From Streptomyces sp. NBC_01351 (GTDB lineage Bacteria > Actinomycetota > Actinomycetes > Streptomycetales > Streptomycetaceae): a stretch of DNA of 64,000 bases. Under the pieces are notes generated by a model, which ran no database searches, had not been told where the DNA came from, and saw only the letters and a list, made by a program, of their open reading frames with translations. The stretch is taken from positions 1-64,000 of the forward strand of contig NZ_CP108358.1 of the NCBI RefSeq assembly GCF_036237315.1. Direction: 5' to 3'. This document shows positions 53,001 to 63,532 of this stretch, one piece after another (positions within the stretch are counted from its first letter, which is position 1; the number at the start of each line of letters is the position of its first letter). The translations under genes were made by a program, and so were the position numbers.

Positions 53001-56000
53001 GGTGCTGAGGCAGCTCGCCGACGCCCCGAACACCCCGCTGGGCCGGATCGACGCGCTGACCGGCGAGGAGCGCGAGCAGGTGCTCGGCGCCTGGTCGGGG
53101 GCGGGCGCGGCCCGCCCGGCCATCGCCGCCCTGGCCACCACGACGTTCGAGCGGTGGGCCGGGTTCTCGCCCGCCAAGCCGGCCGTCTCCCTCGGCGACG
53201 AGGAGCTCGACTACGCCGAGCTGAACGGCCGGGCCAACCGGCTGGCCCGGCTGCTGGCCGAGCGCGGAGTCGGTCCGGAGCAGCCGGTCGCCGTGATGCT
53301 CCCCCGCTCCCCCGGGCTGGTCGTCGCCGCGCTGGCCGCCCTCAAGGCGGGCGCGGTGTTCCTGCCCGTCGACGCCGACTACCCGGTCGACCGGATCGGT
53401 TACATGCTGGAGGACGCCCGCCCGCCGGTCCTGCTGACCGACGCGGCGACCTGGTCCCGCCCGGCGGGCCTGCCCGACCTGGCCGCGTTCGGGGTCGCTC
53501 CGCTGCTGCTGGACGCGCCCGAGACGGCCGCCCGGCTCGCGGAGCTCGCCGGGACCGACCTCACCGACGCGGAGCGGGTGGCGCCGCTGCACCCGGAGAA
53601 CACGGCGTACATCATCTACACCTCCGGCTCCACGGGCCGCCCCAAGGGCGTCGCCGTGGCGCACACCGGGCTGATGTCGATGATCTCCAGCCTCTCCGAC
53701 CGGTTCTGGCTCGACCACGACGTACGGGTCCTGCAGTTCGCCTCGTTCAGCTTCGACGCCTCGGTCTTCGGCATCATGCTGGCGCTGCTCAACGGCGGCA
53801 CCCTGGTCATCGCCGACGAGGAGGCCCGCAACCCGGGCCGGCCGCTGGTGGACCTGATCAACGACGCCCGGATCAACCTGGTCGCGCTGCCGCCCGTCGT
53901 GGTCGGCGGGCTGCCCGCCGACGCCACGCTCCCCGCGGACCTGCGGCTGGTGGTCACCGGGGAGGCGGTGCCGGCCGGGGTGGTGGAGCGCTGGGGCGGC
54001 TCGGTCAAACTGTTCAACGGCTACGGGCCCACAGAGGCCGTCGTCGGCTGCACCGTCGCCGGCCCGCTGGCCCCGCGGGCCGGGCGGCCGCCGATCGGAA
54101 AGCCCACGAACGCCCACCGCGTGTACGTGCTCGACCGGAACCTGCGGCCCGTCGCCCCGGGCGTCACGGGTGAGCTGTACGTAGCGGGCGGCCTGGCGCG
54201 CGGCTACCTGGCCCGCCCGGGGCTGACCGCGTCCCGGTTCGTCGCCGACCCGTTCGGCCCGGCGGGCTCCCGGATGTACCGCACGGGCGACCTCGTGACC
54301 TGGCTGCCCGACGGCGACCTCGACTACCTGGACCGGGTCGACGACCAGGTTCAGCTGCGCGGGATCCGCATCGAGCTCGGCGAGATCTCCTCGGCCCTGC
54401 TCGCCCAGCCCGGCGTCGAGCAGGCCGTCGTGGTGATGCGCGAGGACGAGGCGGGCGAGCGCCGGCTGGTGGCGTACGTCGTCGCCGCTTCCGCCGCCGG
54501 CCCCGAGGCCACCGCGGTGCTGCGCGAACGGCTCGCCGCGGAACTGCCCGACTACATGGTCCCCTCGGCGGTGGTCGCCCTCGAGGAGCTGCCGCTGACC
54601 GCCCAGGGCAAGCTGGACCGCAAGGCCCTGCCCGACCCGGACCTGGGCGCGGCCTCCCGCGGCCGGTCCCCGCGGACGCCCGTCGAGGGCATCCTGTGCG
54701 GGCTGTTCGCGGATGTCCTCGGCCTGGAGCAGGTCTCCATCGACGACGACTTCTTCGAGATCGGCGGGCACTCGCTGCTCGCCACCCGCCTCGTCAGCCG
54801 GGTGCGCAGCACCCTCGGCGTCGAACTCCCCATCCGTGCCCTGTTCGAGGCCCGGTCCGTGGTGGGTCTGGCCGCACAGGTCGGCCACGCGGCGCAGGCC
54901 CGGCCCGCGCTGGCGCCGGCCGCGCCGGGAGGGGAGCGCCCGCTCTCCTCCAGCCAGCAGCGCCAGTGGTTCCTCAACCGGCGCCAGGGCCGCGAGGACG
55001 GCTCGTACAACAGCGCCATGGCCTTCCGGCTGCAGGGGAAGCTCGACACGGACGCCCTGCAGGCGGCCCTGCTCGATCTGACGGCCCGGCACGAGGTGCT
55101 GCGGACGGTGATCCCCGAGCAGGACGGGGTGCCCTCGCTGCGGGTCCTGGACCCGGCCGCGGGCGCGCCGGTCCTGAGGACCGTGTCCGTCTTCACCGAC
55201 CAGCTCGACACCGCGCTGGCCACCGAGGCCGACCGGGGCTTCGACCTCACCGAGGAGACCCCGCTGCGGGTGCGGCTCTTCCCGACCGGCGCGGACGCGT
55301 ACGTCCTGCTGATCGTGCTGCACCACATCGCCTTCGACGGCTGGTCGATGGAGCCGCTGCTCGACGACCTCGCCACCGCCTACCGGGCCCGGACCGGCGG
55401 GCGGGCCCCGAAGTGGGAGCCGCTGCCGGTGCAGTACTCGGACTTCGCGGTCTGGCAGCGCGAGCTGCTCGGCGAGCCGGAGGACCCGGACGGCCTCGGC
55501 GCGCGGCAGCTCGACTTCTGGCGCGACGCCCTGGCCGGTCTGCCGGAGGAACTGCCGCTGGCGACCGACTTCCCCCGCCCGGAGGGCGGCGGGACCGCCG
55601 GTGACACGGTCCTGTTCGACCTGGACCCGGAACTGCACGGCGCGATCGCGGAGATCGCCCGGACCACGGGCACCACCGAGTTCATCGTCTTCCAGGCGGC
55701 GCTGTCGGCCCTGCTGACCCGGTGGGGCGCGGGGACCGACATCCCGCTCGGGGTGTCCGTCGCCGGGCGCTCCGACGACGCGCTCGCCGATGTGGTCGGG
55801 ATGTTCCTCAACACCCTGGTGCTGCGCGGCGACACCAGCGGCGACCCCACCTTCCGGGAGCTGCTGGAGCGGCTGCGGGAGACCGACCTGGCCGCCTACT
55901 CGCACCAGGACGTGCCCTTCGACCAGGTCGTGGACGCGGTCAGGCCGGCCCGCGCGCTGGGCAGGCACCCGCTGTTCCAGGTCTCGCTCACCGTGCAGCA

Positions 56001-58149
56001 CGACGGGGTGCGGGTGCCCGAGCTGGTGGGGCTGAGCGCGGAGCCGGAGTACGTCGGATCCGACCAGGCCAAGCTGGACCTGGTGCTGGAACTGTTCAAC
56101 TGGCCCGGCCGGGACGGCATGCGCGGTCTGCTGACCTTCAGCACCGCGCTGTACACCCGGGACACCGCGGAGCGGCTCGTCGGGCAGTTCCGGGAGGTGC
56201 TGCGGGCCGCCGTCGCCGACCCCGAGGTGCGCGTCAGCGGCCTCGACGCGGACCGCGGGGCCACCGGCCCGGCGGCCGCGGCGGTGACCTCGTCCGTGAC
56301 CACTCCGGTGGCCGAGCCGGTGGCCGACACCCTGACGGAGCTGATCGCCGGCCGGATCGCCGCCTCCCCGCAGGAGACCGCGGTCGGCGCCGGGTCGCGG
56401 GCCCTGTCGTACGCGGCCCTGGACGAGCGCGCCGGACGGCTGGCGCAGCTCCTCGTGGAGCGGGGGGCCGGCCCCGGCCGGGTCGTCGCCCTCGCGGTGC
56501 CGCGCGCCGCCGACCAGGCGGTGGGCGCCCTCGCGGTGCTCAAGTCCGGTGCGGCCTACGTGCCGGTGGGCGCGGAGGAGCCGAGCGACCTGGTCCGTGA
56601 GCTGGTGGAGGCGACCGCCGCGGTGGCCGTCCTCACCACCGAGGGCCTGGCCGGCAGGCTGCGGAGCACCGGGGTGCCGGTCGTGGTCCTGGACCCGGCC
56701 GCCGGTGGTCCGGCGGCCGGACCGGCCCCGGCGCGGCTGCCGGAGCCGGGCCTGCCCGCCTACCTGGTGCGCGGCCCGGAGGGGGCGGCCCCGGTCACCC
56801 CCGTCAGCCACGCCGAGGCGGCCGCGCTGGCCTCCGTACCGGGCGCGGCGGCGGACGCCGGGCTCTGGCCGGCCCTGCTCTCGGGCACGGCCGCGGGCGC
56901 CGCGGACCGACCGGGCCGCGACTGGTCCACCCCCGACCCGTCGTCCCCGGTGGACAGCCCTGGGGAAGCGGCTGCCGCAGCCGCCGTGGCGACCACCGCC
57001 ACGGACGCCGATCCGGTCGAGGAGACCCTGCTGGGGATCGTCCGCGACGTACTCACCAAGGACGCGCTCACGGCCGGGGAGAACTTCTTCGACGCCGGCA
57101 TGGACAGCATGAAGTCGCTGCGCGTGGTCAGCCTGGCCCGCAAGGCCGATCTGGGGCTGAGCATCGCGGACGTCTTCGTCCACCAGAGCGTCGCGGCGCT
57201 GGCCGCGAGCCTGCGCCCGGCCCCCGAACCGGAGCCCGAACCGGCCCCGGAAGCCGCCGTCCGGGCGCCCGCTCCGGAGGCCATGCGCAGCAGTGCCCGG
57301 GGCATGGCCGAGGCGATCGCCGAGGCCGACGGGATCGACCACGTCGAGCACTTCACCCCGATGCTGACCATCCAGCCCGACGGCGACCGCACCCCGCTGT
57401 TCTGCGTGCACAGCGGTGTGGGGCTGTCCCTCTCCTACCTGACCCTGGTGCCGTACCTGCACCCCGACCAGCCCGTCTACGCCCTCCAGTCGCCCACCGT
57501 GGTGGACGGCGCGGCCCTTCCGGAGACCATCGAGGAGAACGCCGCCGAGTACATCCGGCTGATCAAGGAGGTCCGGCCCGAGGGCCCGTACCACCTGCTG
57601 GGGTGGTCGTTCGGCGGGCTGCTCGCCTACGAGATGGCCGTCCAGCTCCGGGCGGCCGGCGACGAGGTGGGCCTGCTGACCGTCATGGACTCCTTCCCCC
57701 GCACCGACGCGGTCGACGAGCGCGACGAACAGGTACGGCTGGGCTGGCTGATGGAGGGCATCGGCCACCAGCGGGACGAGTTCGGCGGCCGCCGGCTCGT
57801 GCCGGACGACCTCTACGAAACGCTGCGCCGGGACAACAGTCCGCTGGCCCGGATGGGCCGCGAACGGCTCGGCCGGGTGGTGGACCTGATGGGCCGCCAC
57901 CAGCTCCTCAACACCCGCTACAAGCCGGGTGAGTACGCGGGGGACGTCGAACTCTTCCTCGCCGAACACTCGCCCTGGGGCGAGGTGACCGACAAGGACG
58001 TCCTGTGGAAGGAGTTCATGACCGGCTCCGTACGGGTGCACCGCATCGACTGCGCCCACGACGACATGCTGAACCCGGAGCCGCTGACCGCCATCGGCCC
58101 GGCCCTGCGGACCGCCCTCGACGCCTGGAAGGCCGGTAACCGGTCATGA
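47056..58149 (+). CDS. Three-module NRPS, C-A-T-E / C-A-T / C-(truncated A)-T-TE
   Basis: 3697 aa. Module 1: C (HHLVSDG near 161, EntF-like start suited to an acyl starter), A ([11 protein letters not shown] near 629; code read by eye DVWEINLDD, acidic pocket, perhaps a basic residue), T (LGGDSISS, Ser near 1032), E (HHLAVDG near 1221). Module 2: C (HHMLVDG near 1705), A ([11 protein letters not shown] near 2187; code DAFAVTGVG, close to the daptomycin kynurenine code DAWTTTGVG as remembered), T (Ser near 2573). Module 3: C (HHIAFDG near 2756), an A remnant of about 190 residues (3093-3281) lacking TSGSTG, YGPTE and later motifs, T (GMDSMKS, Ser near 3351), TE (GWSFGG, Ser near 3518). The product should be an acyl tripeptide with a D-residue first. 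Confidence 0.93.
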   Translation: MTHVQTVGGLPLTAGQKDIWFDAKLSGGGATYNTAIYWDIRGPLDHELFRTALERLVAESECLRTRFTEVDGEPRQFVEPLEVLPLTVTDVSGAADPAAAAHEAIRADLRVPFTLPAEGNAGNDNGGGDENGGGDGSAPGPLFRLSVFTLNPDRTFFCLLNHHLVSDGFSYVIYWQRLSAIYEALLAGTDLDEGRFPALTTLLDAEAGYVGSARAQRDAAYWEERFSDRPELISLSTGDAEPAQTFLQEQGVLPGAVAERLRAVAWESRVTWQTVLVAALGAYTGRMAGTEDVLLSVPVTARVGGDTQKVPGMVVNYLPLRLAVDSATTRTGLLADAYRAFSQALKHQRHRVSKIRRAMGLPSDDRRPFGPFLNMMPQVEKLAIGPCEATIHSPSTGLVDDLEFTVADKGDDGIGIDLNGNEARYTRPEVRAHLDRFVSYLDRFLTADAERPLAGLELLSPGEAGELAAALTGPVRPTPYLGVVERIRAHAVSTPDAPAVTDDTGTLGYARLVGRAGALSRHLTGTGPVALLTEPGRDFVTAELAVLGAGRAFVPLDPGAPLPRLTSLLRDSGAGFVLTDAAHRDLAEQAAAAAGDGVPLPVREIGTEEDAPDALPPVLGGPQDLAYVIYTSGSTGKPKGAMVQRGGMVNHLLAKVEELSLDSSDALVHNAPVTFDVTVWQTLTTLLVGGRVRAFSRAEASDPDALFTTIGAEGLTVLEVVPSLLRATLDVWDAAGSAPELPALRWMISNGEALPAELCTRWFARYPDIALANLYGPTECSDDVTHAYAPTRGALDAMAAAIVPIGRPLRNTRLHILGDDLSPVPRGVRGELYIAGAGVGRGYLGDPRRTAVTFLPDPFAGDGSRMYRTGDLVELRPDGQLAFVGRRDHQVKIRGQRIELGEVESALRALPGVADAVAAAVTDPAGHKRLVGYLEPESGVLLDTPALRALLAGRLPEALVPTVLLTLDALPLTAHGKVDRKALPAPDPAGPKAAVRAARTPEEGILVAVLAEVLGLTEVGVDDSFFALGGDSISSIQVVSRARRAGLIVTARDVFKHRTPAAIAAVARRVESAAAVVADDGTGEIDPTPISDRLREQLSELPEATREFAQYIAVTAPAGLTPDVLEPALQAVLDRHDVLRLKLGTPVPGLWTQEVLAPGAVTAADVVTRVTVPAGADRAAVLAEQTAAARARLRPETGLVVQAVLLEEAPGAGGRLLLVVHHLAVDGVSWRILLPDLKAAWQAVTEGRTPALEPVPTSFRTWAKALSADARTSRRVGELPLWSAQSAGDAEILADRPLDPATDTWAHAGRLRLELPASLTADVLTRVPGALHAEINEVLLTGLALAVTGRSGARGTRTVVELEGHGREQIGDGLDVSRTVGWFTSAFPVGLDVGELDRAEAAAGGPAVGAALKRVKGALRALPDHGIGYGLLRHVNPQTAVVLARTAVPQISFNYLGRFAAGDGAWAIEAGGAGLTASPDTPLRQPLDLVALTEDRPEGPVLVAEWTWPSGALDESAVREVAEGWFAALGALAAYSSRPGSGGRIPADFPLVDVEQREIDAWEQEPAGLTDVLPLSPLQRGLLFQAEFDRQGMDAYTLQVVMDIGGSLDVAALRAAATALLDRNPELRARFREREQGDPVQLIPASVELPWTEIDLTAGADPGAEASRLTEEEWLDRFDVTQGPLTRFTVYKLGAERHRVVWTTHHMLVDGWSLSAVLAEELVTLWGNGADVSALRPVAPGRAYLEWSAAQDKPAARAAWERELDGIDEATRLGPADRARVSVLPETYTVELPAELTGSLTEWATRRGLTMNTVVQGAWAAVLGSLTGRRDVTFGAVVSGRPADLPEVERMVGAFLHTLPVRADLDPALPFEELLAGLQDRQLALEEHQHLGLADVQQVIGIGELFDTVVSFHNYPAGALDAIGSYVPGLTMHDWKARVIAEYPLAVGVFPTEGQRLRVEAQYRPDVFDAARAEVFVDRFARVLRQLADAPNTPLGRIDALTGEEREQVLGAWSGAGAARPAIAALATTTFERWAGFSPAKPAVSLGDEELDYAELNGRANRLARLLAERGVGPEQPVAVMLPRSPGLVVAALAALKAGAVFLPVDADYPVDRIGYMLEDARPPVLLTDAATWSRPAGLPDLAAFGVAPLLLDAPETAARLAELAGTDLTDAERVAPLHPENTAYIIYTSGSTGRPKGVAVAHTGLMSMISSLSDRFWLDHDVRVLQFASFSFDASVFGIMLALLNGGTLVIADEEARNPGRPLVDLINDARINLVALPPVVVGGLPADATLPADLRLVVTGEAVPAGVVERWGGSVKLFNGYGPTEAVVGCTVAGPLAPRAGRPPIGKPTNAHRVYVLDRNLRPVAPGVTGELYVAGGLARGYLARPGLTASRFVADPFGPAGSRMYRTGDLVTWLPDGDLDYLDRVDDQVQLRGIRIELGEISSALLAQPGVEQAVVVMREDEAGERRLVAYVVAASAAGPEATAVLRERLAAELPDYMVPSAVVALEELPLTAQGKLDRKALPDPDLGAASRGRSPRTPVEGILCGLFADVLGLEQVSIDDDFFEIGGHSLLATRLVSRVRSTLGVELPIRALFEARSVVGLAAQVGHAAQARPALAPAAPGGERPLSSSQQRQWFLNRRQGREDGSYNSAMAFRLQGKLDTDALQAALLDLTARHEVLRTVIPEQDGVPSLRVLDPAAGAPVLRTVSVFTDQLDTALATEADRGFDLTEETPLRVRLFPTGADAYVLLIVLHHIAFDGWSMEPLLDDLATAYRARTGGRAPKWEPLPVQYSDFAVWQRELLGEPEDPDGLGARQLDFWRDALAGLPEELPLATDFPRPEGGGTAGDTVLFDLDPELHGAIAEIARTTGTTEFIVFQAALSALLTRWGAGTDIPLGVSVAGRSDDALADVVGMFLNTLVLRGDTSGDPTFRELLERLRETDLAAYSHQDVPFDQVVDAVRPARALGRHPLFQVSLTVQHDGVRVPELVGLSAEPEYVGSDQAKLDLVLELFNWPGRDGMRGLLTFSTALYTRDTAERLVGQFREVLRAAVADPEVRVSGLDADRGATGPAAAAVTSSVTTPVAEPVADTLTELIAGRIAASPQETAVGAGSRALSYAALDERAGRLAQLLVERGAGPGRVVALAVPRAADQAVGALAVLKSGAAYVPVGAEEPSDLVRELVEATAAVAVLTTEGLAGRLRSTGVPVVVLDPAAGGPAAGPAPARLPEPGLPAYLVRGPEGAAPVTPVSHAEAAALASVPGAAADAGLWPALLSGTAAGAADRPGRDWSTPDPSSPVDSPGEAAAAAAVATTATDADPVEETLLGIVRDVLTKDALTAGENFFDAGMDSMKSLRVVSLARKADLGLSIADVFVHQSVAALAASLRPAPEPEPEPAPEAAVRAPAPEAMRSSARGMAEAIAEADGIDHVEHFTPMLTIQPDGDRTPLFCVHSGVGLSLSYLTLVPYLHPDQPVYALQSPTVVDGAALPETIEENAAEYIRLIKEVRPEGPYHLLGWSFGGLLAYEMAVQLRAAGDEVGLLTVMDSFPRTDAVDERDEQVRLGWLMEGIGHQRDEFGGRRLVPDDLYETLRRDNSPLARMGRERLGRVVDLMGRHQLLNTRYKPGEYAGDVELFLAEHSPWGEVTDKDVLWKEFMTGSVRVHRIDCAHDDMLNPEPLTAIGPALRTALDAWKAGNRS

Positions 58150-59039
58150 CGACGACCCTTCCGCGCCCCGAGGCGGACCCCGACAAGACCGACAAGACCG
58201 CCGTGGCCGCCGCCACCGGCACGCCGCGGATCGCGGCGGCCGGGCCGGCGGGGTGGCGGACCCTGCTCACCGAGACCGGCGCCGTCCTCGGCCGGCGGCT
58301 GCGCCGGATGCGGCGCGCCCCCGGCCGCTCGATCGGCATCGTGCTCAACCCGATGCTCTCGCTGATCATGCTCGGCTACCTCTTCCGCTACTCGATCCAC
58401 CTGCCGCAGGGCGGTGACTACGTCGAGTACGTCTTCGCCGGTGGCGCCGTCCAGGTCGGCCTGGCCTGTGTCGGCCCCACCGCGGTCTCGCTCGCCCTGG
58501 ACATGCAGGGCGGGCTGGTGGACCGGTTCCGTTCGCTGCCCATCAACCGGGCCTCGATACCGCTCGGGCACACCGCCGCGGACTGGATCGTGGGCATGGG
58601 CGGGCTGGGCACCACCATCCTCATCGGCCTCGTGCTGGGCTGGCGTTCGCACACGGGGATCCTGCCCACGCTGGCGGGCTTCGCCCTGATCGCGGTCTTC
58701 ATCTACGCGATGCTGTGGCTCGGGGTGCTGCTCGCGCTGACCCTGCGCAGCGTCGAGACGATCAGCGTGGTGGCCCCGTTCATCGTGGTCGTGCTGCCCT
58801 TCCTGTCGAGCGCCTTCCTCTCCCCGCAGACCATGCCGTCCGCGCTCCGCCCGCTCGCCGAGTGGAACCCGGTGACCGCCGTCATCGCGTCCTGCCGCGA
58901 TCTGTGGGGGAACCCGGACACGCCCAGCAGCGGGTTCGCGGGCACCCATCCGCTCGTGGTGGTCTCGGTCACCCTGACCGTGATCTTCGTGACCTGCACC
59001 GTCGTGAGCCTGCGGCGTTTCCGTACGGCGACCAACTGA
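58146..59039 (+). CDS. DrrB-type ABC-2 exporter permease
   Basis: 297 aa with six membrane segments after a cytoplasmic N-terminus. [25 protein letters not shown] is the conserved DrrB loop. The ATG overlaps the NRPS stop by ATGA, so it is made with the synthetase. Partner ATPase: 30931-31875. The pair should export the peptide. Confidence 0.9.
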   Translation: MTTTLPRPEADPDKTDKTAVAAATGTPRIAAAGPAGWRTLLTETGAVLGRRLRRMRRAPGRSIGIVLNPMLSLIMLGYLFRYSIHLPQGGDYVEYVFAGGAVQVGLACVGPTAVSLALDMQGGLVDRFRSLPINRASIPLGHTAADWIVGMGGLGTTILIGLVLGWRSHTGILPTLAGFALIAVFIYAMLWLGVLLALTLRSVETISVVAPFIVVVLPFLSSAFLSPQTMPSALRPLAEWNPVTAVIASCRDLWGNPDTPSSGFAGTHPLVVVSVTLTVIFVTCTVVSLRRFRTATN

Positions 59040-59068
59040 CACCCCCCGTCGAAGACCCGAGGAACACC

Positions 59069-60403
59069 ATGACCGTGACCCAGGAGGTGGCCCCGGCCGC
59101 CGCCCTCGAACCCGTCCTCGAAGCCACCCCCGAACCCGCCGCTCCCGAACCCGCCGTCCCCGAGCCCGCCGCCCTCGACCTCACCGATCCGCAGACCTTC
59201 CTGGACGTCGACCCGCACGCCATGTGGCGCCGGTTCCGCGCCGAGAGCCCGGTGCACTGGCATCCGGCCGGGGCGCGCACCCCCGGCTTCTGGGTGATCT
59301 CCACGTACGCCGACGCCGTCGCCGTCTACCGGGACAACAAGCGGTTCACCTCCGAGAAGGGCAACGTCCTCACCACCCTGCTGCAGGGCGAGGACTCCGC
59401 CGCCCGCAAGATGCTGGCCGTCACCGACGGCGTCCGGCACCGCGAGATCCGCAACGTGATGCTCAAGTCGTTCTCGCCGCGCGTCCTGGCGCCGGTCGTC
59501 ACCGGGGTGCACGAGCACACCCGCGAGCTGCTGGGCGGGGCGATCGCGGCGGACCGGGTGGACTTCGTCTCCGACGTCGTCGACCACATCCCGATCCAGA
59601 CCATGGGCGACCTGCTCGACATTCCGCACGCGGACCGCCCGAAGCTGGTGGAGTGGAACACCCGGACCCTGGCCCGGGAGGGCTCCGGGGACGACGAGTT
59701 CGAGTCCCTGATGGCCCGCAACGAGATCATCATGTACATGGGCGAGCTGGCCGCCGAGCGGCGCCGCAACCCGGGCGAGGACGTCCTGAGCACCCTCGCC
59801 GCCGCGACCGTCGACGGCAAGCCGCTCAGCGAGGACGAGATCGTCCTCAACGCCTACAGCCTGATCCTGGGCGGTGACGAGTCCACCCGGACCTCGATCA
59901 TCGGCGGGCTGATCGCCCTCGCCGAGAACCCCGAGCAGTGGCGCCGGCTCAAGTCCGGCGAGGTGTCCGCGGACACCGCGACCGAGGAGATCCTGCGCTG
60001 GACCACCCCGGCCATGCACTTCGGGCGCCGCGCCCTGGTCGACGTACCGCTGGGCGACAAGGTCATCAAGGCCGGCGACATCGTCACCCTCTGGAACACC
60101 TCGGCCAACTTCGACGAGCAGGCCTTCACGGACCCGGAGCGCTTCGACGTCGGCCGCACTCCCAACAAGCACGTGGTGTTCGGCCACGGGCCGCACTTCT
60201 GCCTCGGCGCCTTCCTGGGCCGGGTGCACGTGAAGGCCATGGTGGAGGCGCTGGCCTCGATGGTCGACGACATCACGCTGCTCGGCCCGCCGCAGCGCCT
60301 CTACTCCAACTTCGTCCGCGCCTACAGCGCCCTGCCCGTCGCCTTCACGCCGGCGGCGCACGCCTCACCGGACGAGCGACAGACCAGCGAGGAGAACCAC
60401 TGA
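59069..60403 (+). CDS. Cytochrome P450
   Basis: 444 aa. I-helix LILGGDESTRTS near residue 275, ExxR in EEILRWTTP, and the haem loop VFGHGPHFCLGAFLGR near residue 377. The first 45 residues are an Ala/Pro/Glu-rich extension, which is unusual. It is inside the NRPS operon, so it probably oxidises an amino acid on a carrier or the released peptide. The substrate is unknown. GAGGAAC precedes the ATG. Confidence 0.9.
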   Translation: MTVTQEVAPAAALEPVLEATPEPAAPEPAVPEPAALDLTDPQTFLDVDPHAMWRRFRAESPVHWHPAGARTPGFWVISTYADAVAVYRDNKRFTSEKGNVLTTLLQGEDSAARKMLAVTDGVRHREIRNVMLKSFSPRVLAPVVTGVHEHTRELLGGAIAADRVDFVSDVVDHIPIQTMGDLLDIPHADRPKLVEWNTRTLAREGSGDDEFESLMARNEIIMYMGELAAERRRNPGEDVLSTLAAATVDGKPLSEDEIVLNAYSLILGGDESTRTSIIGGLIALAENPEQWRRLKSGEVSADTATEEILRWTTPAMHFGRRALVDVPLGDKVIKAGDIVTLWNTSANFDEQAFTDPERFDVGRTPNKHVVFGHGPHFCLGAFLGRVHVKAMVEALASMVDDITLLGPPQRLYSNFVRAYSALPVAFTPAAHASPDERQTSEENH

Positions 60404-60404
60404 G

Positions 60405-61331
60405 ATGCGACACGAGACACGCACGGCGGGCGGCACGACCCTGGCCGTCCTCTACGCCGAAACCCAGTCCGCCGAGGTCCGCGTGCGGGCCGAGGAGCTC
60501 CTCGCCGAGCACGGCGCGGTCCTCGTCCGGGGCCTCGGGCTCACCGACGCGGACGCCTTCCACGCCGCGGTGAGCCTCTTCGGGGACTCCCTCATCGACA
60601 GCTACCGGGGCGGCAACACCCCCCGGGCGGCGGTCTCCGACGGGGTGTTCACCTCCACCGAGTACCCCGCCCGCTTCGACATCTCGCTCCACAACGAGAT
60701 GTCGTACGCGAAGGCGTGGCCGACCCGGCTGTTCTTCGGCTGCCTGATCGCGCCCGAGACCGGGGGCGCCACCCCGGTCTGCGACGGCGGCGCGCTGCTG
60801 GCCTCGCTGCCGCCGGAGGTACGGGAGCGGTTCGCCTCGGGCGTGGTCTACCGCCAGCACCTGCACGGCGGGTTCGGGCTCGGCAAGTCCTGGCAGGCCA
60901 CCTTCGAGACGGAGGACAAGGCGGTGGTCGAGCAGTTCCTGGAGGACTCGGCGGCCGAGTACGCCTGGACGGCCGACGGCGGCCTGCGGGTCAGCCAGCA
61001 CCGCCCGGGCGTCCGGCACAACCCGCGTACCGGCGCCGACACCTGGTTCAACCAGGCCGACCAGTGGCACCCCTCGAACCTGCCCGACGACGAGGCCGAG
61101 ACCCTGCTGTCGCTGATCGACGACGTCGACGAGCTGCCGCACTGGGTCACCTACGGCGACGGCAGCCCGCTGTCGGACGACGACCTGGCCCATGTCCGCA
61201 AGGCGCAGCGGGAGAACAAGCTGGCGGAGCCGTGGCAGGTCGGCGACATCATGATCGTGGACAACATGTCGGTGCTGCACGGGCGCGAGGCGTACACGGG
61301 CGACCGGAAGATCGTCGTCTCGATGACCTGA
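60405..61331 (+). CDS. SyrP/TauD-like Fe(II)/2-oxoglutarate dioxygenase
   Basis: 308 aa. The iron ligands fit HxE...H: LHNEMSYAKAWPTRLFFGCL near residue 93 and SVLHGREAY near residue 289, with a following Arg (DRKIVVSM) for 2-oxoglutarate. The AWPTRLFFGCL pattern is that of SyrP-type enzymes, which beta-hydroxylate carrier-bound aspartate. Since an aspartate-type A domain is in the cluster, beta-hydroxyaspartate is the likely product (inference). It starts one base after the P450 stop and ends the operon. Confidence 0.85.
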   Translation: MRHETRTAGGTTLAVLYAETQSAEVRVRAEELLAEHGAVLVRGLGLTDADAFHAAVSLFGDSLIDSYRGGNTPRAAVSDGVFTSTEYPARFDISLHNEMSYAKAWPTRLFFGCLIAPETGGATPVCDGGALLASLPPEVRERFASGVVYRQHLHGGFGLGKSWQATFETEDKAVVEQFLEDSAAEYAWTADGGLRVSQHRPGVRHNPRTGADTWFNQADQWHPSNLPDDEAETLLSLIDDVDELPHWVTYGDGSPLSDDDLAHVRKAQRENKLAEPWQVGDIMIVDNMSVLHGREAYTGDRKIVVSMT

Positions 61332-61409
61332 CCGCGCGGGCGGTCCGGCGGGAAGGGGCTCGGCACGCGGTACGCCGGGCCCCTTCCGCTTCTCCTCATT
61401 CACCGCCCC

Positions 61410-61448
61410 CTTAAGGACGTGGCCGTCGAACGGCCGGGTCCCTAGCGT
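61410..61448 (+). promoter_or_regulatory. Shared-type promoter of trpC
   Basis: CTTAAG (61410-61415) lies 33 bases before TAGCGT (61443-61448). The flank CCGCCCCCTTAAGGACG resembles, in inverse orientation, the flank of the A-domain promoter at 28765. It ties tryptophan supply to the peptide cluster. Confidence 0.55.
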
Positions 61449-61505
61449 CTGATCCGATGGCGCCCGTGGTGTCCCGCGGTGCCCGGGCGAGAAATGGACT
61501 CAAGC

Positions 61506-62393
61506 ATGAATGCACTCGACGACATCCTCGGAGGCGTGCGGGCCGGTCTGACGGAGCGGCGGCGCCGGATCCCGGAGTGCGAGCTGCGCGACCTGGCCTC
61601 GGAGGTCCAGCCCGTCGCGGACTGCGCGGAGCTGCTGCGCGGCACGGACGGGCTGAAGGTGATCGCGGAGGTGAAGAGGGCCAGTCCGGCACACGGCCGG
61701 CTCTCGGAGATCGAGGACCCGGGGGCGCTGGCGGCGGCCTACGAGGCGGGCGGCGCGGCGGCCATCAGCGTGCTGACGGAGGAGCTGCGGTTCGACGGGT
61801 CGCTGGCGGACCTGGACGCCGTACGGGCCCGGGTCGGCGTGCCGCTGCTGCGCAAGGACTTCGTGGTCGACCCGTACCAGGTGTGGGAGGCGCGGGCGCA
61901 CGGCGCGAGCCTGCTGCTGCTGATCGTCGCGGCGCTGGAACAGCCGCTGCTGGTCGACCTGGTGGCGCAGGCCGCGGAGATCGGGCTGACCCCGCTGGTG
62001 GAGGTGCACGACGCCGGCGAGGCCCGCCGGGCGCTGGACGCGGGGGCCTGGGTGATCGGGGTCAACGCGCGCAATCTGAAGACCCTGGAGATGGACAAGG
62101 GGGCCTTCACGCGGATCGCGCCGGACATCCCGGAGAACATCGTGCGGATCGCCGCGTCCGGGGTGCGCGGGCCGCGCTGTGCGGTCGAGTACGCGGAGCT
62201 GGGCGCCGACGCGATCCTGGTGGGCGAGGCCCTCGTCACCAGTGGCCACCACCGGGAGGCGGTGGCCGCGCTGGTGGCGGCGGGCCGGCGGCCTATCGGA
62301 CCGCGGCCGGGCGGGCAGCAGCTGGACGGTGGGCGGCTGGGCGGTGGGCGGTTTCCCCGGCTGCCCGGTTCTCCCGGTCCTTCTTTTCCGTGA
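61506..62393 (+). CDS. trpC: Indole-3-glycerol-phosphate synthase
   Basis: 295 aa TIM barrel: [12 protein letters not shown] near residue 55, [23 protein letters not shown] near 112, [13 protein letters not shown] near 180, and [31 protein letters not shown] near 215. It makes the indole ring of tryptophan. Compared with usual TrpC it has about 30 extra Gly/Pro/Arg-rich residues at the end, and those lie where the gene overlaps the convergent trpD. This is probably a second, cluster-dedicated copy. The ATG at 61506 (MNALDDIL) is chosen by homology; one at 61494 is possible. Confidence 0.9.
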   Translation: MNALDDILGGVRAGLTERRRRIPECELRDLASEVQPVADCAELLRGTDGLKVIAEVKRASPAHGRLSEIEDPGALAAAYEAGGAAAISVLTEELRFDGSLADLDAVRARVGVPLLRKDFVVDPYQVWEARAHGASLLLLIVAALEQPLLVDLVAQAAEIGLTPLVEVHDAGEARRALDAGAWVIGVNARNLKTLEMDKGAFTRIAPDIPENIVRIAASGVRGPRCAVEYAELGADAILVGEALVTSGHHREAVAALVAAGRRPIGPRPGGQQLDGGRLGGGRFPRLPGSPGPSFP

Positions 62394-63405
62394 CCGCCGC
62401 CCAGCGCTCCAGTACGGCGGCGGCCGCACCGGAGTCGACCGCCTCGGCGGCCTTCGCCACCCCGTCGGCCAGCCGCTCGGCGATCGGCCGCGCGTCGGGG
62501 GACAGGGCCGCGAGCCCGGCCGCCGCCGACAGCAGGACGGCGTCCCGGACCGGTCCACGGGCCCCCGCGAGGACCTCGCGGGCCACCCGGGCGTTGTGGA
62601 CCCGGTCGCCGCCGCGCAGGGCGTCGGCCGGCGCGAAGGGGATCCCGATGTCCCGCGGGTCGAAGGTTTCCGCCCGCACTCCGGAGCCGGTGGCCGACCA
62701 CACGGTGGAGGTGGTGGTGACCGTCAGCTCGTCCATCCCGTCGTCGCCGCGGAAGACCAGCGCGGACACTCCGCGCCGGGCCAGCACCTCGGCGATCAGC
62801 GGAGCGAGCCGGGCGTCGGCGACACCGACCGCCTGCGCCGCGGGGTCGGCCGGATTGGTCAGCGGGCCCAGGGCGTTGAAGACCGTACGGACGCCGAGTT
62901 CGCGGCGGGGCCCGGCGGCGTACCGCATGGCCGGGTGGAACAGCGGGGCGAAGCAGAAGGTGATGCCGGTCTCCTCCGCGACGGCGGCGACGTCCTCGGC
63001 GGGCAGACCCAGCGCGATGCCCAGCTCCTCCAGCACGTCGGCCGAACCGCAGGCGGACGAGGCGGAGCGGTTGCCGTGCTTGACCACGCGGGCGCCGGCC
63101 CCGGCGGCCACCACCGCGGACATCGTGGAGACGTTCACGCTGTGCGAGCCGTCACCGCCGGTGCCGACGATGTCGAGCGCGGGGCCGGGCACCGACAGCG
63201 GGACCGCGTGCCGGCGCATCCCGCGCACCAGGCCCTCCACCTCCTCGGCGGTCTCCCCCTTGGCCCGCAGGGCCGTCATCAGCCCGGCGAGCCGGACCGG
63301 TCCGGCCTCGCCGGACATGACCTGGTCCATCGCCCACTCGGTTTCCCTCGCGGAAAGGTTCCTTCGGTCCAGCAATGAGTTCAGCAATTCAGGCCAGGCA
63401 GTCAC
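62293..63405 (-). CDS. trpD: Anthranilate phosphoribosyltransferase
   Basis: 370 aa. The glycine-rich PRPP site is [18 protein letters not shown] near residue 78, with [18 protein letters not shown] near 109 and [12 protein letters not shown] near 170. It joins anthranilate to phosphoribosyl pyrophosphate. Its last about 35 residues (repeating RPAA) are extra and overlap the 3' end of trpC by 101 bases on the other strand. With trpC it would raise tryptophan flux for halogenation and kynurenine formation. Confidence 0.9.
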   Translation of the reverse strand: MTAWPELLNSLLDRRNLSARETEWAMDQVMSGEAGPVRLAGLMTALRAKGETAEEVEGLVRGMRRHAVPLSVPGPALDIVGTGGDGSHSVNVSTMSAVVAAGAGARVVKHGNRSASSACGSADVLEELGIALGLPAEDVAAVAEETGITFCFAPLFHPAMRYAAGPRRELGVRTVFNALGPLTNPADPAAQAVGVADARLAPLIAEVLARRGVSALVFRGDDGMDELTVTTTSTVWSATGSGVRAETFDPRDIGIPFAPADALRGGDRVHNARVAREVLAGARGPVRDAVLLSAAAGLAALSPDARPIAERLADGVAKAAEAVDSGAAAAVLERWAAVTEKKDRENRAAGETAHRPAAHRPAAARPAAVR

Positions 63406-63532
63406 GAAGGTCTCCTAGGCAACGACGGGCAACACGTCCGGCACCCAGTCTGGGAAAAGAGCGACCCGGTTTCCAGACCAATGTCCCGCACCTCGCACGG
63501 TCCAATTCGGAAGATACCGAAGGAGAAAACCA

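Noticed and set aside
56335..57100. Frameshift explanation for the short third A domain
   Set aside because: The reading frame continues cleanly into the T and TE domains. Only about 760 bases separate C and T, half of what a full A domain needs, and no A-core motif is seen in other frames.
46966..58059. A 3697-codon open frame on the minus strand, antisense to the whole NRPS
   Set aside because: It mirrors the NRPS codon for codon. In DNA with GC-rich third positions the antisense frame often lacks stops. Its translation is repetitive Gly/Arg/Val/Gln with no domain.
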